Source: Enhygromyxa salina | GTDB taxonomy: Bacteria > Myxococcota_A > Polyangia > Nannocystales > Nannocystaceae | Length of the DNA stretch: 50,633 bases | Assembly (NCBI RefSeq): GCF_002994635.1 | Contig: NZ_PVNL01000060.1 | Span: 1 to 50,633, forward strand | Direction of reading: 5' to 3' | Shown: one piece after another, positions 40,525 to 47,662 of the stretch | Numbering within the stretch: position 1 is the first letter of the stretch | Layout: each line of letters starts with the position of its first letter | The notes under the pieces: generated by a model | Database searches by the model: none | What the model was told of the DNA's origin: nothing | Seen by the model: the letters and a program-made list of their open reading frames with translations, nothing else | Program-made: the position numbers and the translations under genes

Positions 40525-41181
40525 GTGGAGTGCCCGGTCTGCGGCGGACGCAACACCAAGGTGGTCGACTCGCGCGACAGTCGCGACGGGGTCCGCAGGC
40601 GGCGTGTGTGCAACGAGTGTGGGCACCGCTTCACGACCCGCGAGCGGATCGACGAGACCCTGCCGATCGTGCTCAAGCGGACCGGCGAGCGCCAACCGTT
40701 TGATCGCAGCAAGATCCGTCGCGGGCTCGACATCGCCTGTCGCAAGCGCGGCATCCCGTCCGACGCGCTCGATCGCATCGTCACGCAGATCGAGACCTGG
40801 GCGTCGACCCAAGGTGATCGGGAGCTCAGCTCCGAGGCTCTGGGCGAGCGGATCATGCATCACCTCTACGTGCTCGATCAGGTCGCGTACGTCCGGTTTG
40901 TGTCGGTCTACCGCAGCTTCGAGTCGATCGCCGAGTTCGAGCACCTGCTCCGCGAGATGCAAAAGGCCGAGCGCGTCAACATCGAGGGCCAGCGGACCTT
41001 GTTTCCCGAGCTGGGTGCGGACGGCGAGGATGACAGCGGTGAGCCGGGGTTGGTGCCCCGCAAGCGCAAGCCGGCGCGCAAGCCAGCCGCGGACGAGCCG
41101 GCCGAAGTCGCCGGCCCGGCGTCTGCGTCCGCCGCTCCCGCGAGCGCGGGCCGGGGCGCCGCGTGGACTGGTGGCGAGTGA
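40525..41181 (+). CDS. nrdR: Transcriptional repressor NrdR
   Basis: This 218-residue regulator represses ribonucleotide reductase genes according to ATP/dATP. The zinc ribbon uses C3, C6, C29 and C32 (CPVC and CNEC); the ATP-cone domain follows (LPIVLKRTGERQPFD, YVRFVSVYRSF). The family is usually about 150-170 residues; here an extra ~60-residue Lys/Ala/Pro/Glu-rich tail follows, probably disordered. The GTG start lies 6 nt after rpiB. The stop overlaps the ribD start. Confidence 0.92.
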   Translation: MECPVCGGRNTKVVDSRDSRDGVRRRRVCNECGHRFTTRERIDETLPIVLKRTGERQPFDRSKIRRGLDIACRKRGIPSDALDRIVTQIETWASTQGDRELSSEALGERIMHHLYVLDQVAYVRFVSVYRSFESIAEFEHLLREMQKAERVNIEGQRTLFPELGADGEDDSGEPGLVPRKRKPARKPAADEPAEVAGPASASAAPASAGRGAAWTGGE

Positions 41182-42284
41182 GCGTGAGCGACGTCGACTG
41201 GATGCGCGAGGCGCTGCGCCTGGCCAACGCGGGGACCGGCTCGACCTACCCGAACCCGTGCGTGGGAGCCGTGATCGTCAAGCGTGGTCGGCTGCTCGGC
41301 AAGGCGCGATCGGACGTCACCGGTGGCGATCACGCCGAGGTCCGGGCGCTCGTCCAGGCCGGCCGCGCGGCCAAGGGCTCGACGCTCTACGTGACGCTCG
41401 AGCCGTGCAGCCACCGCGGCCGCACGCCGCCATGCGTCGACGCGATCCTTGGCGCCGGGGTCACGCGGGTCGTCGCCGCGATCGAAGACCCGGCCCCGCA
41501 CGTGGCCGGCGCGGGCGTTCGTCGGTTGCGGGCGCACGGCGTCATCGTCGAGCTCGGGCTGCTCGCCGAGCGGGCGCGGGAGGTCCACCGCCACTATCTC
41601 CACCAGGTCGCGCGTGGTCGACCGTTCGTGACGCTCAAGGCTGCGACGTCGATCGACGGATCCCTCGCGACGGCGAGCGGTGATAGCAAGTGGATCACCG
41701 GAGAGCCCGCGCGCCGCAGCGCTCATCGGCTGCGGGCGCGGCATCACGCGATCGCCGTGGGCGCGGCGACGGTGCTCGCGGACGACCCGAGGCTCGACGT
41801 CCGCCTGGTGCGTGGCGTGAGCCCGGATCCGATCGTGTTCGACCCTCGCCTGCGGGTGGCCAGCGCGGGGCGAGGGTTCGAGCTGCTGCGACCGGGCGTC
41901 TTGTATCTGCACACCCACCGGGCCTCGAAGCGCGCTCGCGCGGCGCTGGCCAGGACCGGCGCCGAAGCCCTCGAGCTGCCCGAGCGCGACGCGGGCGGTG
42001 TCGACATCGAGGCCGCGCTCAACCAGCTCGGTGCTCGGGGCGTGCGCTCGCTGATGGTCGAGGGTGGCGGCCGCCTGCTCGGTGCGTTCGTGGCCGCGCG
42101 CGCGTGGCAAGAGCTGTGGTTGTATCGCGCGCCGCTCGTGCTCGGTGAAGGGCGCCCGGTCATCGCGGGGGTGGGGTGGACCAGCGTCGCCGACGCGCCG
42201 CGACTCGAGCTCTTGCGTACGCGCACGCTGGGGGTCGATCAGCTGTGTGTGTACGCTCCAGTGTCGGCGCCGCGTGTGAGGTGA
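41178..42284 (+). CDS. ribD: Bifunctional riboflavin deaminase/reductase
   Basis: This 368-residue enzyme carries out two steps of riboflavin synthesis. The N-terminal cytidine-deaminase-like domain has the zinc motifs HAE (52-54) and PCSHRGRTPPC (76-86). The reductase domain (about 145-368) has SIDGSLA and MVEGGGRLLGAF. The start is GTG overlapping the nrdR stop (GTGA); GTG 41163 would add five residues. Its 3' end is 45 bp before ribE, whose promoter probably lies in that gap. Confidence 0.94.
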   Translation: MSVSDVDWMREALRLANAGTGSTYPNPCVGAVIVKRGRLLGKARSDVTGGDHAEVRALVQAGRAAKGSTLYVTLEPCSHRGRTPPCVDAILGAGVTRVVAAIEDPAPHVAGAGVRRLRAHGVIVELGLLAERAREVHRHYLHQVARGRPFVTLKAATSIDGSLATASGDSKWITGEPARRSAHRLRARHHAIAVGAATVLADDPRLDVRLVRGVSPDPIVFDPRLRVASAGRGFELLRPGVLYLHTHRASKRARAALARTGAEALELPERDAGGVDIEAALNQLGARGVRSLMVEGGGRLLGAFVAARAWQELWLYRAPLVLGEGRPVIAGVGWTSVADAPRLELLRTRTLGVDQLCVYAPVSAPRVR

Positions 42285-42317
42285 GCCCGAACCGGCTCCG
42301 GGTCCGCACGGGGGTGC

Positions 42318-42323
42318 TATACC
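42318..42323 (+). promoter_or_regulatory. Candidate -10 (TATACC) of ribE
   Basis: TATACC ends 6 nt before GTG 42330. It lies in the only gap of the rib genes and could give extra, leaderless expression of ribE and ribBX. No FMN riboswitch-like structure is apparent. Confidence 0.4.
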
Positions 42324-42329
42324 CCGCCC

Positions 42330-42989
42330 GTGTTCACCGGTTTGGTGCAGACCACTGGCTGTGTCCGCGAGCTCAGCCAGCGCCCACACAGTCGACGCCT
42401 GGTCATCGCGGCCCAGCTCGCCGCGGCCGATCGAACGATCGGGGCGAGCGTGTGCGTGGCCGGGGTCTGCCTGACCGTGACCGAGTCGAGTGACCAACAC
42501 TTCGTCGCCGACGTCGGCTTCGAGACCCTGGCGGTCACCACCCTCGGGGCCCTCGAGCCTGGGTCGGTCGTCAACCTCGAGCCTTCGCTGCGGCTCGGCG
42601 ACGCGCTCGGGGGGCACCTCGTCAGCGGCCACGTCGACGGCGTCGGTCACCTGCGCACGGTCGAGCCGCGCGGGACCGCCCGCGAGTGCTGGTTTTGGGC
42701 ACCCGAGCCGCTGCGCCGCTACATCGCGGTCAAGGGCTCGATCGTCGTCGACGGCGTCAGCCTCACGGTCAACCAGGTCGACGAGGTCGGGTTCATGGTC
42801 GGGCTGATCCCCCACACGCTCGCGATCACGACCCTCGGCGGCTTGGTCGACTTGGTCGGTCAGGCCGGCGACCAGACGGGCGACCAGGCCAAGGTCAACC
42901 TCGAGGTCGACATGCTCGCGCGCTACGTCGAGCGACTCCTTCAGTTTTCCCCGTCAACGCAGTCCTCCAGCGAGCAGGTGCAGCCGTGA
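42330..42989 (+). CDS. ribE: Riboflavin synthase alpha subunit
   Basis: This 219-residue protein dismutates lumazine to riboflavin. It begins MFTGLVQ, the invariant start of the family, and has two lumazine-binding repeats (GHLVSGHVDGVG and KGSIVVDGVSLTV, the second with VGLIPHTLAITTL). The C-terminal tail is a short Ser/Gln-rich extension. The GTG start has TATACC 6 nt upstream, and the stop overlaps ribBX in GTGA. Confidence 0.94.
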   Translation: MFTGLVQTTGCVRELSQRPHSRRLVIAAQLAAADRTIGASVCVAGVCLTVTESSDQHFVADVGFETLAVTTLGALEPGSVVNLEPSLRLGDALGGHLVSGHVDGVGHLRTVEPRGTARECWFWAPEPLRRYIAVKGSIVVDGVSLTVNQVDEVGFMVGLIPHTLAITTLGGLVDLVGQAGDQTGDQAKVNLEVDMLARYVERLLQFSPSTQSSSEQVQP

Positions 42990-44134
42990 TCAAACAATCT
43001 CATCCTTTCGAGCGAGTCGAGCACGCGATCGACGTGGCGCGTCGCGGCGGCATGGTCATCATGGTCGATGACGAAGACCGCGAGAACGAGGGCGACCTGG
43101 TGATCGCGGCCCAGCACTGCGACGCCAACGCCGTCAACTTCATGACCAAGCATGGGCGCGGGCTGATCTGCCTGTCGCTGATGACCGAGCGAATCGAGCA
43201 GCTCGGCCTGCGGATGATGGTCCCGACCGATCCCGGCAGCATGGGCACCGCGTTCACGGTCTCGATCGAGGCCCGGCGCGGCGTGACCACGGGGATCTCC
43301 GCTGGCGATCGAGCCGAGACGATCCGGGTCGCCTCCGATCCCAAGTTTGGCGCCGAAGACATCGTCAGCCCCGGCCACATCTTCCCGCTGCGCGCCCAGC
43401 CGGGCGGGGTCTTGGTCCGCTCGGGCCACACGGAGGGCTCCGTCGACCTCGCGCGGCTCGCCGGGTGCTCGGCCGCCGGGGTGATCTGCGAGATCATGCG
43501 CGATGACGGCGAGATGGCCCGCATGGACGACCTCGAGGCGTTTGGCCGCGAGCACGGCCTGCCGATCGTGTGCATCGCCGACATGATCGAGTACCGGCTG
43601 CAGCGCGAGTCCCTGATCGAAGAGATCGCCGCCGCTCCGTTCGAGTCGGCGGTGCTCGGCATCACCGAGCGCGACGGCTGGACCATGCGCAGCTATCGGT
43701 CGCTGGTCAGCCCGGTCAGCCGGTTCGTCACCCTCAGCAAGGGGGAGATCGACGACAGCGCGCCGGTCTTGATCCGGGCCCAGCGTGCGCAGCTGATCGG
43801 CGACGTGTTTGGGTTCGGCGACGACTCGGCCACGCGCATGCGCTCGGCGCTGGCGCGGATCGACGAGGCTGGTCGTGGCGTGTTCTTGTATGTGCTCGGC
43901 GGCCCCGGCCACGAGGTCACCGAGCAGCTCGACCTGCAAGGCATGCGCAGTCGCGCGCCGGCCTCGCCGGGGCTGCGGCCGCGCGAGTCTGGGTTTCGTG
44001 AGTTCGGGCTCGGCGCGCAGGTGCTCAAGCACATGGGCGTCAAAGCGATCCGCGTGCTGACCGACAACCCGCGCAAGATCGTCGGGCTCGAGGGGTTTGG
44101 CATCGAGGTCATCGGCAGCGTCCCGCTGGGGTAG
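42986..44134 (+). CDS. ribBX: DHBP synthase with degenerate GTP cyclohydrolase II half (RibBX-type)
   Basis: This 382-residue protein has an intact N-terminal RibB domain: the catalytic DDEDRENEGDL motif (28-38), GHTEGSVDLARLAG and HGLPI. The C-terminal half keeps the RibA fold and some motifs (QLIGDVFG, GVKAIRVLTDNPRK), but the three zinc cysteines are Gln269, Asp280 and Ala282. GTP cyclohydrolase II activity is therefore very unlikely. This matches the RibBX variant known from proteobacteria, where the C-terminal domain is retained without that activity. A separate ribA should exist elsewhere. GTG 42986 overlaps the ribE stop. ribH is not next to it. Confidence 0.85.
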   Translation: MIKQSHPFERVEHAIDVARRGGMVIMVDDEDRENEGDLVIAAQHCDANAVNFMTKHGRGLICLSLMTERIEQLGLRMMVPTDPGSMGTAFTVSIEARRGVTTGISAGDRAETIRVASDPKFGAEDIVSPGHIFPLRAQPGGVLVRSGHTEGSVDLARLAGCSAAGVICEIMRDDGEMARMDDLEAFGREHGLPIVCIADMIEYRLQRESLIEEIAAAPFESAVLGITERDGWTMRSYRSLVSPVSRFVTLSKGEIDDSAPVLIRAQRAQLIGDVFGFGDDSATRMRSALARIDEAGRGVFLYVLGGPGHEVTEQLDLQGMRSRAPASPGLRPRESGFREFGLGAQVLKHMGVKAIRVLTDNPRKIVGLEGFGIEVIGSVPLG

Positions 44135-44172
44135 CGCGCCGATCAGGTTGGATTCACGCCACGCGGATCCCC

Positions 44173-44178
44173 TACACT
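44173..44178 (+). promoter_or_regulatory. Candidate -10 (TACACT) of coaBC
   Basis: TACACT ends 8 nt before ATG 44187. A TTGGAT lies 19 nt further upstream, a loose -35. Together they form a plausible promoter for the coaBC-UDG pair. Confidence 0.5.
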
Positions 44179-44186
44179 GCCCCGCG

Positions 44187-45485
44187 ATGACTCGGGTCGT
44201 GCTGATCGTGGCCGGTGGGATCGCGGCCTACAAGGCGCCCGACCTGGTTCGCAAATTGATCGCCGTGGGCTGCGAGGTCCAGGTCGTGACGACCCCGGCC
44301 GCGGCGGCGTTTTGCACCGAGCTCTCGCTCGCGACCGTGAGCGGTCGCCCGGTCCGTCAGAGCCTGCTCGACGCCGCCGAAGAGGGGCGGGTCGGCCACA
44401 TCGAGATCGCCGACTGGGCGCAGCTCGTGTTGGTCGCGCCCGCCACCGCAGACATCATGGCTCGTGCCGCCGCGGGAATGGCCAACGACCTCGCCACCAC
44501 GATCTTGCTGGCCACGCGGGCGCCGGTGCTGTGGGCGCCCGCGATGAACACCAACATGTGGTCGCACGCGGCCACGCAGGCCAACCTCGCGCTACTGCGC
44601 GAGCGCGGAGCTGCGTTCGTCGGGCCGGATCGGGGCGAGCTCGCGTGCGGGTGGATCGGCGAGGGCCGGATGATCGATCCACCGATCATCGCCGCGGCTG
44701 CGCGGGCGCTGGTCGATCGCCAGCCCCACCCCGAGCTGGTGACGCCCACGAGGCGCAGCTGGGTCGGTCGCAAGCTGCTGGTCACCGCTGGGCCCACCCG
44801 CGCGTTCCTGGATCCGGTCCGCTTCATCAGCAACGCGTCGACCGGGGAGATGGGGTTTGGCATCGCCGCCGCGGCTGCGGCGAGCGGCGCCGAGGTGGTG
44901 CTGGTCGCCGGGCCCGTCGCGCTGCCGACCCCGGCGGGCGTTCGTCGCGTCGATGTCGAGACGGGCGCGCAGATGCTCGACGCGTGCGAGCGCGAGCTCG
45001 CCGGGGAGGACATCGACTTGGTCGCCATGGTCGCCGCGGTCGCCGATCTGGTCCCGGCCGAGCCGTCGCCGGGCAAGCTGGACAAGGATCGGGTGTTGGC
45101 GTCGCTGTCGGACATGCGCTGGCGAGCGGAGGTCGACATCCTCGCAACCTTGGCCGCGCGTCACCGACCGCGGACCCGGTTCTTGGGGTTCGCCGCGCAG
45201 ACCGTGGACACGCCGCCCGGTGCCGACGCGGGCGAGCGGCTGGGCGCCGAGCTGCGCCGACTCGGACGGGCCAAGCTCGAGCGCAAGGGCTGCGATGCGC
45301 TGTTCGTCAATCGCGTCGGCGTCCCAGGTGTCGGGTTCGGCAGCCCGACCAACGCGGGATTCATGATCTTCGCCGAGGACGCCGAGGCCGTCGACGCTGG
45401 CCCACCCCAGCCCAAGCTCGCGCTGGCCGAGTGGATGCTCGCGCAGCTCGAGGCGCGCTGGTGGCCGAGCGGAGGTGGATCGTGA
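44187..45485 (+). CDS. coaBC: Bifunctional phosphopantothenoylcysteine decarboxylase/synthase
   Basis: This 432-residue enzyme makes 4'-phosphopantetheine precursors for CoA. The flavin-dependent CoaC domain has His71 (GHIEIADW), PAMNTNM (118-124) and Cys154 in ACGWIGEGRM. The CoaB domain begins at about 198 (VTAGPTRAFLDPVRFISN, NASTGEMG) and ends with KGCDALFVNRV. The ATG start lies 8 nt after a -10. The stop overlaps the next gene in GTGA. Confidence 0.93.
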   Translation: MTRVVLIVAGGIAAYKAPDLVRKLIAVGCEVQVVTTPAAAAFCTELSLATVSGRPVRQSLLDAAEEGRVGHIEIADWAQLVLVAPATADIMARAAAGMANDLATTILLATRAPVLWAPAMNTNMWSHAATQANLALLRERGAAFVGPDRGELACGWIGEGRMIDPPIIAAAARALVDRQPHPELVTPTRRSWVGRKLLVTAGPTRAFLDPVRFISNASTGEMGFGIAAAAAASGAEVVLVAGPVALPTPAGVRRVDVETGAQMLDACERELAGEDIDLVAMVAAVADLVPAEPSPGKLDKDRVLASLSDMRWRAEVDILATLAARHRPRTRFLGFAAQTVDTPPGADAGERLGAELRRLGRAKLERKGCDALFVNRVGVPGVGFGSPTNAGFMIFAEDAEAVDAGPPQPKLALAEWMLAQLEARWWPSGGGS

Positions 45486-46534
45486 GCACGGCCGAGCATG
45501 AGGGGGAGGTCGAGGCGCTCGCGCGGGCGTTCGCGCGTCACCTCGAGCACCTGCGAGAGTTCCGGGGCGTCCACTATGTCGGCGCGGCGCCGATCGAGAT
45601 GCGGCGCTCGCAAGCAGACGACGACGACGTCGTCGCCGTCGACGATGACGATGGCGATGGCGAAGCCGGTCACGATCACGCGAGCGCTCCGGCGCCCGAG
45701 ATGGCGCGCGCTGTCTCGCCCGGCGCGACACCGGCCGCCGCTCCTGCCACAGTCGTCGAACCGCGTCGCCCCCAGCCGCCGGACGCCGCCCCGGTCGTGA
45801 CTGTCGTCGCGCCGCCCGTGGCTGCGGCGCCGGCTGGCACCAGCGCGCGTGTCACCGCAACGCGGGCCGAAGCATGGCCGGCGGCCAAGAAGCTCGCCTA
45901 CCTGCGCGAGCGAAACGTCGGCGACTGCCAGCGCTGCCCGCTGGCGGCCACGCGCCAGCACATCGTGTTCGGCGTTGGCGACCCGGAGGCCGACCTCATG
46001 TTCGTGGGCGAGGCACCGGGCGCCGACGAGGATCGCCTGGGAGAGCCCTTCGTCGGCGCCGCCGGGCAGCGGCTCGATCGCTGGCTCGCGCACCTGGGGC
46101 TCGGGCGAGATCGGGTCTACATCGCCAATGTCCTCAAGTGTCGGCCGCCTGGAAACCGTGATCCACACCCAGTCGAGATCGATCGCTGCGCGCCGTTCTT
46201 GCACGCGCAGCTGCGGGCGATCGAGCCCAAGGTGATCGTCGCGCTGGGTCGCTTCGCGGGCTGCTTGCTGCTCGGCGTCGACGCGCCGCTGTACAAGATG
46301 CGGGGCCAGGCGCAGCGATATCGCGAGCCAAAAACCGGCGCCGAGATCCCCGTGGTGGTGACCTACCACCCGTCCTACGTAATCAGGACCGAGCGCAAGG
46401 GGACTGGCGCTCGCGGACCACGGGCACAAACAGATCGTGGCGGCGTGATCAAGTCCGAAGACCAAAAAGTTCTCGATGATCTCGAGCGTGCACTCTCACT
46501 CATGCGTGCACCGACATCAGCGCACGAGCGGTAG
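45482..46534 (+). CDS. Uracil-DNA glycosylase, family 4 (Fe-S)
   Basis: This 350-residue protein carries a family-4 glycosylase domain in its C-terminal ~215 residues: CQRCPLAATR, GEAPGADED, ANVLKCRPPGNRDP, CAPFLHAQL and HPSYV. The cysteines should bind 4Fe-4S. The N-terminal ~135 residues are an unrelated acidic, then Pro/Ala/Val-rich, probably disordered extension. GTG 45482 overlaps the coaBC stop. The family removes uracil from DNA and is often found in thermophiles and in high-GC bacteria. Confidence 0.9.
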   Translation: MSTAEHEGEVEALARAFARHLEHLREFRGVHYVGAAPIEMRRSQADDDDVVAVDDDDGDGEAGHDHASAPAPEMARAVSPGATPAAAPATVVEPRRPQPPDAAPVVTVVAPPVAAAPAGTSARVTATRAEAWPAAKKLAYLRERNVGDCQRCPLAATRQHIVFGVGDPEADLMFVGEAPGADEDRLGEPFVGAAGQRLDRWLAHLGLGRDRVYIANVLKCRPPGNRDPHPVEIDRCAPFLHAQLRAIEPKVIVALGRFAGCLLLGVDAPLYKMRGQAQRYREPKTGAEIPVVVTYHPSYVIRTERKGTGARGPRAQTDRGGVIKSEDQKVLDDLERALSLMRAPTSAHER

Positions 46535-46551
46535 CGACTTCGCTTACCGCT
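46527..46551. terminator. Hairpin terminator after the family-4 UDG gene
   Basis: AGCGGTAGCG pairs with CGCTTACCGCT with one bulged base and a 4-nt loop. It covers the stop codon of the UDG gene and is followed by no U-tract. Confidence 0.55.
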
Positions 46552-46835
46552 GTCCGTTCACCTGATCAATTCGTGCACGAACGTGCGTGTCGACGGAACG
46601 ACTCGAACGTGGGTTCGCGCAGCGATCAGACCACCGTGTCGCTGGCTCACCCCGCGACCGATACAACCAATACAGCGGACAAACTTCGGGGCCCGCAACG
46701 GCGAGGATGTTGACTCGCCGAGCCCTCGCCCCTAGAGTGGCCAGCCTTGTCTCGGTCGATCGTACGCGCCGCAGGTGGCATCGTGCGTGTTGACCCGACG
46801 ACCTTCGACGCCTCGCTCCTCGCTCTCTCACGCCC
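46535..46835. other. 301-bp intergenic region before the HU gene
   Basis: I see no gene here. It holds the 3' part of a terminator hairpin, a perfect 12-bp palindrome (46570-46581) and a TTGACC (about 46789) without a matching -10. A 68-codon plus frame (46587-46793) has no signs of coding. The promoter of the HU gene is expected here but is not clear. Confidence 0.4.
46570..46581. promoter_or_regulatory. 12-bp perfect palindrome TTCGTGCACGAA
   Basis: A perfect 12-bp palindrome lies 18 bp past the UDG terminator. Its form is operator-like. No regulator or target can be assigned. Confidence 0.3.
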
Positions 46836-47465
46836 ATGACGAAGGCCGAACTGATCGATCGTATCGCTCGTAGCGCTCGGAGTGGCGACTTGCCGCCCGA
46901 GGTCACCAAGAAGGTGATCGTCAAGATCCTCGACCTCGCGTTCGCCGAGCTGTCCGCCTACTTCGTGCGGTCGCGCGTGACTCGTTCGACCAGCCCGCGC
47001 TTCACCTACCCAAAGTTCGGGACCTTCACCAAGAAGCAGCGCTCGAGTCGTCGCGGGGTCAACCCGCGCACGCTCGAGCCGATGGACATCGAGGCTTGCG
47101 AGACGGTCGACTTCAAGCCCAGCGTCGAGCTCAAGCGTCAGCTCAACACCGTCAGCGCAGCGAAGCAAGCCGGGACCAAGGCCAAGACCAAGACCGGCCG
47201 CAAGAAGAAGGCCGCACGCTCGAGCGCCAAGACCACAGCCAAGACCACCGCCAAGACCACCGCCAAGACCAAGGCCAAGACCAAGCGGACCGCGGCCAAG
47301 CGCAAGGCGGCCGGCGTGGGCGGGCGCAAGCTCGTGACCCGTGAAGAGGTCGAGCTCGAGCCGGTGGTGACCAAGCCCCTGCTTCCGGAGCCGCCGCTGC
47401 AGAAGCTCGTGCGTCGCAAGCTGACCAAGCTCGACGGGACCGACCTCGAAGACACCGGCTCTTAG
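46836..47465 (+). CDS. HU/IHF-family protein with histone-H1-like tail
   Basis: This 209-residue protein begins with an HU-type domain (about 1-95): MTKAELIDRIARSARS at the start, FTYPKFGTFTKKQRSSRRG as the DNA-binding arm, and NPRTLEPM, a variant of the usual NPxTGE. A Lys/Thr/Ala tail (about 105-160) repeats KTTA and KTKA four-residue units like histone H1 or bacterial HctB/AlgP-type tails, and an acidic, proline-containing C-terminus follows. It probably compacts the nucleoid or acts on transcription. HU with such a tail is known from actinobacteria (HupB), not typical for HU of proteobacteria. Confidence 0.85.
   Translation: MTKAELIDRIARSARSGDLPPEVTKKVIVKILDLAFAELSAYFVRSRVTRSTSPRFTYPKFGTFTKKQRSSRRGVNPRTLEPMDIEACETVDFKPSVELKRQLNTVSAAKQAGTKAKTKTGRKKKAARSSAKTTAKTTAKTTAKTKAKTKRTAAKRKAAGVGGRKLVTREEVELEPVVTKPLLPEPPLQKLVRRKLTKLDGTDLEDTGS
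47229..47284. repeat. 12-bp repeats encoding the KTTA tail
   Basis: Units of the form AAGACCACCGCC, 12 bp long, are repeated about five times with small changes. They encode Lys-Thr-Thr-Ala. Copy number can vary without changing the frame. Confidence 0.8.
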
Positions 47466-47650
47466 CTGCTTAGCTACTCGACTGGCAGGGGGCTGGCAGG
47501 GTGGCACGCCGGCAAGCTGGCCTGCGCGATCGCGGTTGGGACGCGGTTCCCCGCGCATGGTGGTTCACGCTGTCGGATCCGCGCAGGTTCGGGGTGGGGG
47601 TCGCACCACCCAGTGATGCCCAGCTCTTGCATTCACGGCCCGGTTAGAGC

Positions 47651-47656
47651 TAACAG
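47651..47656 (+). promoter_or_regulatory. Candidate -10 (TAACAG) of the RND gene
   Basis: TAACAG ends 6 nt before ATG 47663. The hexamer is a weak match, but the spacing equals that of the other leaderless candidates. It favours ATG 47663 over GTG 47657. Confidence 0.3.
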
Positions 47657-47662
47657 GTGCCG

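Noticed and set aside
46587..46793. 68-residue frame before the HU gene
   Set aside because: There is no start signal and no coding pattern in third positions.
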